Program-made: the position numbers and the translations under genes
Notes under the pieces: generated by a model
Seen by the model: the letters and a program-made list of their open reading frames with translations, nothing else
Told to the model about the DNA's origin: nothing
The model's database searches: none
Assembly: GCA_963794685.1 (NCBI GenBank)
Contig: CAWCFK010000004.1
Span: 930,001 to 994,000 of the forward strand
Source of the DNA: CAVTWH01 sp963794685
Lineage (GTDB): Bacteria; Actinomycetota; Actinomycetes; Mycobacteriales; Micromonosporaceae
DNA: 64,000 nucleotides
Direction of reading: 5' to 3'
Shown: in pieces, positions 56,726 to 64,000 of the stretch
Layout: each line of letters opens with the position of its first letter
Position numbering within the stretch: position 1 is the stretch's first letter

Positions 56726-56945
56726 TCGGACACCTCGTGGAGGGCGGTCCCCTGCGTCGGTGTACGGCGCGGCTGACCGCGTGGGCGGCCGACGAGGGGG
56801 TTCGGGATCAACTATCGCCCATCGTGGCCGGTTTCGCTGCCCCCTTCAGACTCCGCAAAACCTGGGAATCTCAGGCAACGCAGCCGGCCGCCATCGCGTC
56901 TATATAGAGATGATGCCCGCGAACCGCGGTCGGCCGCCGACCCCG

Positions 56946-58358
56946 TCAGTCCAGTCGGGACAGTGCTGTCCGGAGCCGGTCTACGGTGCGCTCCCGACCG
57001 AGCACCGCCAGCGACTCGAACAGCGGCAGCCCAACGGTCCGGCCGGTCACCGCGACCCGTACCGGGGCCTGCGCCTTGCCGAGCTTGAGTCCCGGGCCGC
57101 GCCGGCGACCTCCACGGTGGCCTTGAGCGTCTCGGCGTCCCAGGTGGGTACCCGCCCGAACTCCTCGATCACCGCGCTGAGCAGGTCGGCCGCGCCCTCG
57201 GTCATGGTCTTCGCCCAGGCCGCCTCGTCGATCGCGGGCTGCGGCAGGAAGGCGAAGTCGACGTTCGCCACGATCTCCGACAGCACCGCGACCCGGGTCT
57301 GCGCCAACGGGGCGAGCACCGCGAACACCTTGTCGTCGAAGTCCGCGGGCGCCCACGGCGGCGGCGTCCCCGGTGATCCACGGCTGGCAGGCGGCGATGA
57401 ACTCCTCCACCGGCAGCGCCCGGATGTACTCGCCGTTGAAGGCGCGCAGCTTCTTGATGTCGAAGAAGGCGGGCGAGGAGTTCACCTGCTCCAGCCGGAA
57501 CTCCTCCTCGATCACCGACCACGGCACGATCTCCCGGTCGCCGCTGGGCGCCCAGCCGAGCAGCATCAGGTAGTTCTTCATGGCCTCGGCCAGGTAGCCC
57601 TCGGCGCGGTAGTCCTCCAGGGCCACCTTGTCGCGCCGCTTGGAGAGCTTCTGCCGCTTCTCGTTGACCACCACCGGGACGTGTGCCCAGACCGGCGGCG
57701 GGCTGCCCAGCGCCTGCCAGAGCAGCTGCTGCTTGGGGGTGTTGGGCAGGTGCTCCTCGGCCCGGATCACGTGGGTGATCCCCATCGTCAGGTCGTCCAC
57801 GACGTTGGCCAGCAGGAAGACTGCCGAGCCGTCGCTGCGGGCGATGACGAAGTCCTCGATCAGCTTGTTGTCGAAGGTGGGCGTGCCCCGGATCAGGTCG
57901 ACCACCACGGTCTCGCCCTCGTCGGGGGTACGGAAGCGCAGCGCCCGACCCGGGCCGGCGGTCAGGCCCCGGTCGCGGCAGTGCCCGTCGTAGCCGGTCG
58001 GCCGGCCACCGGGGCTGTGTGCGGCGACCCGGGTCAGCACGTCCTCCCGGGTGCAGTCGCAGTAGTAGGCCTGGCCCGACTCGGAGAGCCGCAGGGCGGC
58101 GGCGCGGTGGTCCTCGGCGTAGGAGGACTGCAGCAGCGGCCCCTCGTAGCTGCCCCGGGAGATGCCCAGCCAGTCGAGCGCGGTGAGGATGCCCTCGGTC
58201 CACTCGGGGCGGTTGCGCGCCGCGTCGGTGTCCTCGATGCGCAGGACGAACACCCCGCCGTGCTGCTTGGCATAGATCCAGTTCTGCAGGGCCGACCGGG
58301 CCCCGCCGACATGGAACATACCGGTGGGGGAGGGGGCAAATCTCACTCGTACCGTCAC
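56946..58358 (-). CDS. gltX: Glutamyl-tRNA synthetase (frameshifts)
   Basis: Class I synthetase that charges glutamate onto tRNA. The N-terminal Rossmann core starts TVRVRFAPSPTGMFHVGGAR (HIGH-like box). ALQNWIYAKQHGGVFVLRIE, TREDVLTRVAAHS and RAEEHLPNTPKQQLLWQALG follow, then the KMSKS-like loop RQKLSKRRDKVALEDYRAEG. Frame changes near 57360 and 57095 interrupt the anticodon-binding region; both are explained by one extra or missing base in a C/G run, and all segments including the end (VDRLRTALSRLD) are present. Repaired length is about 470 residues, as expected. Because this enzyme is indispensable unless another copy exists, the breaks are probably sequence errors. GTG start. Confidence 0.9.
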   Translation of the reverse strand: MTVRVRFAPSPTGMFHVGGARSALQNWIYAKQHGGVFVLRIEDTDAARNRPEWTEGILTALDWLGISRGSYEGPLLQSSYAEDHRAAALRLSESGQAYYCDCTREDVLTRVAAHSPGGRPTGYDGHCRDRGLTAGPGRALRFRTPDEGETVVVDLIRGTPTFDNKLIEDFVIARSDGSAVFLLANVVDDLTMGITHVIRAEEHLPNTPKQQLLWQALGSPPPVWAHVPVVVNEKRQKLSKRRDKVALEDYRAEGYLAEAMKNYLMLLGWAPSGDREIVPWSVIEEEFRLEQVNSSPAFFDIKKLRAFNGEYIRALPVEEFIAACQPWITGDAAAVGARGLRRQGVRGARPVGADPGRGAVGDRGERRLRLPAAARDRRGGLGEDHDRGRGRPAQRGDRGVRAGTHLGRRDAQGHRGGRRRGPGLKLGKAQAPVRVAVTGRTVGLPLFESLAVLGRERTVDRLRTALSRLD

Positions 58359-58555
58359 GGACCAACTCTAAAGGTGGCCACCGGTGCGCCCGCCACCAGG
58401 TTTGCCTGCCGGTCGCTCGGCGGGTCGGATTTGCCACGCACCGTTACCGTGAGCCGACGGCCGGGTATCAGATCGACGACCGGCCATCAAGGTCGGCCTG
58501 ATCGGGGTTTTGTGATGTCAGGGTTGTTCAGTAGCCTTCCGGCCGGGAGGGATTC

Positions 58556-59781
58556 ATGAACCGTCGTACGGTGATCGCCGGGGCCGCCACGGTCGCGTCG
58601 GGATCGCTGCTGGCCGCCTGTAAGAGCGGAAACTCGCGCCAAACCCTCCTGGAACGGAAGCGCCGCCTCCCCTGGTCCGGCCGCCGGCCCGGCCTCGCTG
58701 ACCATCGCCCCGGCTGCCAACGCCGCGGACGTGTCGCCCGCCGCGGGCGTGGTGGTCACCGCCACCAACGCCAAGGTGCAGACGGTGACCGTGAGTGCCG
58801 GTGGCAAGCAGGTCGCCGGGGCGCTCGACGACACCCAGGCGGTATGGAAGACCACCGGCGCGCTGGCCTTCAACCAGACCTACACGGTGACCGCCACCGC
58901 GCTGGACGCCGACGGCAAGACCATCGAGCAGTCCGCCACCTTCACCACCGTGAAGCCGACCAGCACGGTCAACGCGACCTTCCAGGCCAACTCGCTGACC
59001 GCGATGAAGAACGGCAGCACCTACGGCGTCGGGCAGCCGGTCATCCTGCACCTTCCAAGGCGCCGAGCGACAAGGCGGCCGTGGTCAAGGCGCTGTCCGT
59101 GGTGACCGAGCCGGCCGTCGAGGGCCGCTGGCACTGGATGGACAACCAGAACCTGCAGTACCGGCCGGAGAAGTACTGGGCCACCGGCACCAAGATCACG
59201 GTGACCGCGAACCTGCTCGGTGTCGACCTACGGCAAGGGCGTCTACGGCGCGGCGAACACCGTCCGTCAATTTCACCGTCGGTCAGTCGAAGGTGGCCAT
59301 CGCCGACGACACCACCCACCACATGAAGATCTACTTCGACGGCCAGCAGGTCAAGGACATCCCGATCAGCATGGGTCAGGGCGGCACCACCACGGCCACC
59401 GACGGCAAGACCATCGACTTCTTCACCCGCTCCGGCGTGCACGTGGTGATGACCAGCGAGCTGAGCCACCGGATGACCTCGGCCAGCTACGGCGTCGGCC
59501 CGGACAACCCGAACAGCTACGACGAGCTGGTCGAGCTGTGCTGCCGGATCTCCTACACCGGCGAGTTCGTGCACGCCGCCCCGTGGAGCGAGAGCGACCA
59601 GGGCAAGCGCAACGTCTCGCACGGCTGCATCAACATCTCCAAGCCCAACGCCCAGTGGTTCTACGACAACTTCGGCCTCGGTGACGTGGTGGAAATCAAG
59701 GGCACGCCCAGGAAGCTGGCGCTGTGGGAGGCGATCGGCGGCTGGGACGTGCCGTGGGACCAGTGGGGCAGCAACACCTGA
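58556..59781 (+). CDS. L,D-transpeptidase lipoprotein, first tandem copy (frameshifts)
   Basis: Cell-wall enzyme of the YkuD type that makes 3-3 peptide cross-links. A signal with lipobox (LLAACK) is followed by two Ig-like domains and then the YkuD domain: KIYFDGQQVKDIPISMGQG, HVVMTSELSHRMTSASYG, and the catalytic HG-x-SHGC-like SHGCINISKPNAQWFYDNF with the active Cys. Frame changes near 58665, 59050, 59225 and 59265 are evident by comparison with the intact second copy 70 bases downstream. The ATG has gggaggg upstream. Either errors or true decay of a duplicate. Confidence 0.85.
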
Positions 59782-59851
59782 GCCAGTGCCGCGTACCCCC
59801 GACCCCGGCCCGGTCGGAGGTACCCGGCACCCTTTCGACCCCGGGGGAAAG

Positions 59852-61093
59852 ATGAAGCGTCGTACCGTTCTCGCTGGCGCGGCTGTCGCTGCCGTGCCGC
59901 TGTTGTCCGCGTGCAAGGCCGACTCGGACGCGTCCGCCGGCACCGGCACCGGCGCCGGCACCCCGGCGCCGAGCGCGACCGGCTCGCCCAGCCCGGCCGG
60001 GCAGGCGGGCGCCATCACCATCGCGCCGGCCGCGAACGCGGCGAACGTCTCGCCCGGCGCGGGCGTGGTGGTCACCGTCGCGCACGGCAAGGTCAACAGT
60101 GTGACGGTGACCGCCGGGACCAAGCAGATCGCCGGCGCGGTGGACGACACCGGCTCGGTCTGGCGCAGCACCGCGCCGTTGGCGTTCAACCAGAAGTACA
60201 CGGTGACGGCCAGTGGAGTGGGCGAGGACGGCGCGCCGCTGACGCAGACGCTCACCTTCACCACCCTCAAGCCGAGCAGCACGGCCAACGCCACCTTCCA
60301 GGCGAACCTGCTGGCCGCGCTCAAGGACGGCGGCACCTACGGGGTCGGCCAGTCGATCATGCTGCGGCTCGCCAAGACGCCCAGCGACAAGGCCGCCATC
60401 GTCAAGGCGCTCAAGGTGGTCGCCGAGCCGGCCGTCGAGGGCCGCTGGCACTGGACGGACTCCAGGACGCTGCAGTACCGGCCGGAGAAGTACTGGGCCA
60501 GTGGCACCAAGATCACGGTGGCCGCCAACCTGCTCGGCACCGCGTACGGCAAGGGTGTCTTCGGGGCCGCGAACGTCTCGGTGCGGATCACCATCGGCAA
60601 GTCCAAGGTCGCCATCGCCGACGACAAGACCCACCACATGAAGATCTACTTCGACGGTGTCGAGGTGAAGGACTTCCCGATCAGCATGGGCATGGGCGGC
60701 GGTACCCACTCCGACACCGGCGAGTACATCAACTACTTCACCCGCTCCGGTGTGCACGTGGTGATGAGCCGGGAACTCACCCACCACATGAGCTCGACCA
60801 GCTACGGCGTCGGCCCGGGCAACCCCAACTACTACGCCGAGGACGTCCAGAACTGCTGCCGGATCACCTACAGCGGCGAGTTCGTGCACTCCGCCCCGTG
60901 GAGCGAGCCCAACCAGGGCAAGCGCAACGTCTCGCACGGCTGCGTCAACGTCTCCGACGCCAACGGCAAGTGGTTCTACGACAACTTCAACCTCGGCGAC
61001 GTGGTTGACATCAGGGGCACGGTGCGCAAGATCCTGCCCGGCGAGTCGATCGGCGACTGGGAAGTGCCGTGGGACAAGTGGGGCACCAGCTGA
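59852..61093 (+). CDS. L,D-transpeptidase lipoprotein, second tandem copy
   Basis: Intact 413-residue YkuD-type L,D-transpeptidase. It has a lipobox (PLLSACK), a short Thr/Gly/Ala-rich linker, two Ig-like domains (ITIAPAANAANVSPGAGVVV; TFQANLLAALKDGGTYGVGQ) and the catalytic domain ending with RNVSHGCVNVSDANGKWFYDNF, where the Cys of SHGC is the nucleophile and the preceding HVVM and SHG His are conserved. It is closely similar to the copy just upstream, so the pair arose by duplication. The ATG at 59852 follows gggggaaag. Confidence 0.95.
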   Translation: MKRRTVLAGAAVAAVPLLSACKADSDASAGTGTGAGTPAPSATGSPSPAGQAGAITIAPAANAANVSPGAGVVVTVAHGKVNSVTVTAGTKQIAGAVDDTGSVWRSTAPLAFNQKYTVTASGVGEDGAPLTQTLTFTTLKPSSTANATFQANLLAALKDGGTYGVGQSIMLRLAKTPSDKAAIVKALKVVAEPAVEGRWHWTDSRTLQYRPEKYWASGTKITVAANLLGTAYGKGVFGAANVSVRITIGKSKVAIADDKTHHMKIYFDGVEVKDFPISMGMGGGTHSDTGEYINYFTRSGVHVVMSRELTHHMSSTSYGVGPGNPNYYAEDVQNCCRITYSGEFVHSAPWSEPNQGKRNVSHGCVNVSDANGKWFYDNFNLGDVVDIRGTVRKILPGESIGDWEVPWDKWGTS

Positions 61094-61112
61094 GCATCCC
61101 CGGCGGCGCCGG

Positions 61113-61165
61113 TCCGGCGTAGCTGGCGGTGCAGGTCCGGCGCGCCAGATCCGGCGTAGCTGGCG
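61113..61165. repeat. 16-bp direct repeat after the transpeptidase genes
   Basis: The sequence tccggcgtagctggcg occurs at 61113-61128 and 61150-61165, with ggtccggcgc-type stretches between and after. It has no obvious hairpin, and its role is unknown. Confidence 0.6.
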
Positions 61166-61192
61166 CAGCGGGTCCGGCGCAGTCGCGGGCAG

Positions 61193-61765
61193 TCAGCTGC
61201 GGCGGATGGCGCGGTCGACCCGGGCGCGCCACTCGCCGTCCGCGGGCACGCCGTCGCGCAGCGCCACGAGTGCCGCCATCGCGCCGCCCACCAGGCCGGC
61301 CCAGTCGTAGCGGCGGATCGGGGCGTACCGCACCACGCCGGCGCTCACCTCGGGGATGCCCTTGAGCATCACAAACGCCAGGCCCGCGCAGCGGCTGGCG
61401 GCCCAGCCCGGCAACCGCGGCACCCGGTGCGCCGCGCCCGCTCCGTGCTCGCTGACGAGCTGGACGTGGAACGGGTAGCTGACCTCGCCACCCGCCTTGG
61501 TCACCACGATCCGGGCCTGGTCACCGGCGTCCCGGCCGCCGAACAGGCCGGCCAGCCAACCGGGTCGGGGCGGCTCGATGACCACTTCCACGCCGTACCC
61601 GTGCAGTCCGGGGTCGGCCGCGTCGGCGATGGCCCGGACCGCCTCGATCACCGCGCCCGCGTCGGAGCGGCGGAAGGTGATCCACTCCGCCTCGTCCACC
61701 GCGTCCGGGCGCGCGTCCGGTTCCGACACCGGCACATCGTGCCACCGGGACGGCCCCGCGGGCAC
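61193..61765 (-). CDS. Conserved protein of unknown function
   Basis: A 190-residue soluble protein. It begins with a variable, Asp/Glu/Pro-rich stretch of 20-25 residues, then EAEWITFRRSDAGAVIEAVR and a helix. A beta-rich middle follows (GYGVEVVIEPPRPGWLAGLF; DQARIVVTKAGGEVSYPFHV), and the C-terminal part has GWAASRCAGLAFVMLKG and DWAGLVGGAMAALVALRDG. No signal or metal motifs were recognised and I cannot name the family. Starts at 61765, 61735 or 61729 are possible; none has a strong ribosome site. It lies directly upstream of nothing obvious, but is followed by the transpeptidase gene end on the other strand. Confidence 0.6.
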   Translation of the reverse strand: MPAGPSRWHDVPVSEPDARPDAVDEAEWITFRRSDAGAVIEAVRAIADAADPGLHGYGVEVVIEPPRPGWLAGLFGGRDAGDQARIVVTKAGGEVSYPFHVQLVSEHGAGAAHRVPRLPGWAASRCAGLAFVMLKGIPEVSAGVVRYAPIRRYDWAGLVGGAMAALVALRDGVPADGEWRARVDRAIRRS

Positions 61766-61796
61766 CCCGCCGGTTGGCCGGAACCCGACACGAGGG

Positions 61797-61840
61797 GGCC
61801 CGCCGCCCCCGACTGCGTAAGGCAGCGGGTGCGGCGGGCC
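61797..61840 (-). terminator. Long stem-loop after aceE
   Basis: The outer arms ggcccgccgc (61797-61806) and gcggcgggcc (61831-61840) are perfect. The inner sequence continues the stem (cccg/cggg and ctgc/gcag) to a small gtaag loop. It begins about 30 bases beyond the aceE stop on the minus strand. Confidence 0.7.
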
Positions 61841-61869
61841 GGGTCGGTGCTCGCCAGCAGCGGCGTCGG

Positions 61870-64000
61870 TCAGGAGTCGCCGCCGGTCTCGCCGACCGGA
61901 GCCGCCGAGACGTCGTCGATGGCGTACTTGGCGGCGGCGTCGGCCGGCACGTTGGCCGCGACCTCGCCGCGCCGCGCGAGCTGGCGCAGCGCGGCCACCA
62001 CGATGTTCTCCGCGTCGACGTGGAAGTGCCGGCGCAGCGCGTGCCGGGTGTCCGACATGCCGAACCCGTCGGTGCCCAGCGAGGTGTAGTCACCGGGTAC
62101 CCAGCGGGAAATCAGGTCGGGCACGGCCCGCATGTAGTCGCTGACCGCGACCACCGGCCCGGGTGATTCGGCCAGCTTGGCCGTCACGTAGGGCACCTTC
62201 TCGGGCGAGCTCGGGTTGAGCAGGTTCCACTCCTCGCAGGCCACCGCGTCGCGGCGCAGCTCCGTCCAGGAGGTCGCGGACCATACGTCGGCCGCCACCC
62301 CCCAGTCCTGGGCGAGCAGTTCCTGGGCCTTCAGCGACCAGCCCATGCCGGTGCCCGAGGTGAGGATCTGCGCCCTCGGCGCGCCGTCGGCGAGCTGTGG
62401 CGCGGCCGAGTACCGGTAGAGCCCGCGCAGCAGCCCCTCGACGTCGAGGTTCTCGGGCTCCGCCGGTTGCAGGATCGGCTCGTTGTAGACGGTCAGGTAG
62501 TAGTAGATGTTCTCCGGGTTCTCGCCGAACATCCGGCGCAGCCCGTCCTGCACGATGTACGCGATCTCGAAGGCGTACGCCGGGTCGTAGGTGATCACGG
62601 CCGGGTTGGTGGCGGCGATCAGGATCGAGTGGCCGTCCTCGTGCTGCAGGCCTTCACCGTTGAGGGTGGTCCGGCCGGCGGTCGCGCCGAGCAGGAAGCC
62701 GCGGGCCATCTGGTCGCTGGCCGCCCACAGTGCGTCGGCGGTGCGCTGGAAGCCGAACATCGAGTAGAAGATGTACAGCGGGATCATCGGCTCGCCGTGG
62801 GTGGCGTAGCTGGTGCCGGCGGCGGTGAAGGACGCGACCGAGCCGGCCTCGTTGATGCCCTCGTGCAGGATCTGCCCGTTGACCGCCTCCCGGTAGGACA
62901 GGAACAGCTCCCGGTCCACCGGGGTGTAGTTCTGCCCGTGCGGCGAGTAGATCTTCGCGGTCGGGAACAGCGAGTCCATCCCGAAGGTGCGCGCCTCGTC
63001 CGGGATGATCGGCACCCAGCGCTTGCCGAACTCCTTGTCCCGCATCAGGTCCTTGAGCAGCCGGACGAACGCCATGGTGGTGGCGATCTTCTGCTTGCCG
63101 GAGCCCTTCAAGGTGTCCGCGTACGCCGCGTCGCCGGGCAGGCCGAGCGGGATGGTGGTGGTGCGCCGGCTGGGCAGGAAGCCGCCGAGAGTGTTGCGCC
63201 GCTCGCGCAGGTACTCCATCTCGTCGCTGTTCTCGGCCGGCTTGTAGTACGGCGGGAGGTAGTAGTTGTCGTCCAGCTTCGAATCCGGGATGTCCAGGTA
63301 GAGCCGGTCCCGGAAGCCCTTGAGGTCGTCCAGGGTCAGCTTCTTCATCTGGTGGGTGGCGTTGCGGCCCTCGAAGTGCGAGCCGAGTGTCCAGCCCTTG
63401 ACCGTCTTGGCCAGGATCACCGTGGGCTGGCCGGTGTGCTCGGTGGCCGCCTTGTACGCCGCGTACAGCTTGCGGTAGTCGTGCCCGCCGCGCTTGAGGT
63501 TCCAGATCTCGTCGTCGGAGAAGGTCTCCACCATCTTGCGGGTACGCGGGTCGCGGCCGAAGAAGTGCTCGCGCACGTACGCGCCGGACTCGGCCTTGTA
63601 GGTCTGGTAGTCACCGTCGGGGGTGGCGTTCATCAGGTTGACCAGCGCGCCGTCGGTGTCGGCGGCCAGCAGCGGGTCCCACTCGCGGCCCCAGACCACC
63701 TTGATGACGTTCCAGCCGGCGCCCCGGAAGAACGCCTCCAGCTGCTGGATGATCTTGCCGTTGCCGCGGACCGGGCCGTCCAGGCGCTGCAGGTTGCAGT
63801 TCACCACGAAGGTGAGGTTGTCGAGCTCCTCGCGGGCGGCCAGGCCGAGCGCGCTGATCGACTCCGGCTCGTCCATCTCACCGTCGCCGAGGAACGCCCA
63901 GACGTGCTGCTGGGAGGTGTCCTTGATACCCCGGTTGTGCAGGTACCGGTTGAACCGGGCCTGGTAGATGGCGTTGATCCCGCCGAGCCCCATGGAAACC
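61870..64000 (-). CDS. aceE: Pyruvate dehydrogenase E1 component, homodimeric type (N-terminus beyond window)
   Basis: Thiamine-diphosphate enzyme that decarboxylates pyruvate and passes the acetyl group to the lipoyl E2. The window holds the C-terminal 710 residues. Visible are the ThDP-binding GDGEMDEPESISALGLAARE and FVVNCNLQRLDGPVRGNGKI (metal ligands), the long GWNVIKVVWGREWDPLLA, AKTVKGWTLGSHFEGRNATH, ILHEGINEAGSVASFTAAGT and LSGTGMGWSLKAQELLAQDW-like segments. It ends YAIDDVSAAPVGETGGDS. The homodimeric AceE type of actinobacteria is about 910 residues, so roughly 200 are missing. No frameshift is seen. Confidence 0.95.
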   Translation of the reverse strand, partial: VSMGLGGINAIYQARFNRYLHNRGIKDTSQQHVWAFLGDGEMDEPESISALGLAAREELDNLTFVVNCNLQRLDGPVRGNGKIIQQLEAFFRGAGWNVIKVVWGREWDPLLAADTDGALVNLMNATPDGDYQTYKAESGAYVREHFFGRDPRTRKMVETFSDDEIWNLKRGGHDYRKLYAAYKAATEHTGQPTVILAKTVKGWTLGSHFEGRNATHQMKKLTLDDLKGFRDRLYLDIPDSKLDDNYYLPPYYKPAENSDEMEYLRERRNTLGGFLPSRRTTTIPLGLPGDAAYADTLKGSGKQKIATTMAFVRLLKDLMRDKEFGKRWVPIIPDEARTFGMDSLFPTAKIYSPHGQNYTPVDRELFLSYREAVNGQILHEGINEAGSVASFTAAGTSYATHGEPMIPLYIFYSMFGFQRTADALWAASDQMARGFLLGATAGRTTLNGEGLQHEDGHSILIAATNPAVITYDPAYAFEIAYIVQDGLRRMFGENPENIYYYLTVYNEPILQPAEPENLDVEGLLRGLYRYSAAPQLADGAPRAQILTSGTGMGWSLKAQELLAQDWGVAADVWSATSWTELRRDAVACEEWNLLNPSSPEKVPYVTAKLAESPGPVVAVSDYMRAVPDLISRWVPGDYTSLGTDGFGMSDTRHALRRHFHVDAENIVVAALRQLARRGEVAANVPADAAAKYAIDDVSAAPVGETGGDS

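Overview
This is a very GC-rich actinobacterial chromosome segment, most likely from a Micromonosporaceae member (Micromonospora or a close relative). The evidence is the near-universal G/C third codon positions, frequent GTG starts, a complete conservon, a FasR-fabD-fabH-acpP-fabF locus, DUF3145, HelD and CBM2-tailed secreted glycosidases. It is ordinary chromosome: I see no rRNA, tRNA, CRISPR array, insertion sequence or prophage.

Layout. 0.1-6.6 kb: secreted GH27 alpha-galactosidase, ChrA, a metallophosphoesterase, DNA polymerase IV, a zinc-free L36 paralogue and a TrmO-like methyltransferase. 6.7-8.8 kb: an ECF-type sigma factor joined through a zinc-finger-like segment and one membrane helix to an extracellular GH128-type glycanase domain. 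8.8-13.8 kb: a conservon (sensor kinase, roadblock protein, DUF742, GTPase) plus one unknown gene. 14-24 kb: TrmB, a PHP-family hydrolase, a secreted propeller/malectin protein, a PASTA membrane protein, a GH74 xyloglucanase with CBM2, and gluconokinase. 24.4-31.3 kb: small proteins and a four-gene operon around a large EccC/FtsK-like triple-ATPase protein. 31.8-41.9 kb: MprF-like membrane protein, VOC protein + UvrA-like ATPase pair, DUF11 surface protein, a fused four-domain ABC exporter and a secreted coiled-coil protein. 42.5-46.7 kb: STAS protein, HelD, DedA. 47-56 kb: lipid block with DUF3145, a GH3 lipoprotein, a carboxyltransferase, fabF, acpP, fabH, fabD and the regulator FasR. 56-64 kb: membrane-anchored protein, gltX, two tandem L,D-transpeptidases, an unknown gene and aceE, cut by the window end.

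Quality caveat. About eighteen genes are interrupted by small frameshifts, many of which reconstruct cleanly if one base is added or removed in a short C/G run. Because essential gltX is among them, I treat most as sequence errors and annotate the reconstructed gene over its full span, giving approximate shift positions. Other genes of equal or greater length (the FtsK-like gene, the UvrA-like gene, aceE, the fab genes) are clean.

Functionally, GH27, GH74 and the GH128-tailed sigma factor point to plant or fungal polysaccharide sensing and use. Cell-envelope genes (two L,D-transpeptidases, PASTA, GH3, coiled-coil protein) are scattered through the region. The fab block under FasR is the fatty-acid supply operon. 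The least explained elements are the sigma-TM-glycanase fusion and the EccC-like operon.
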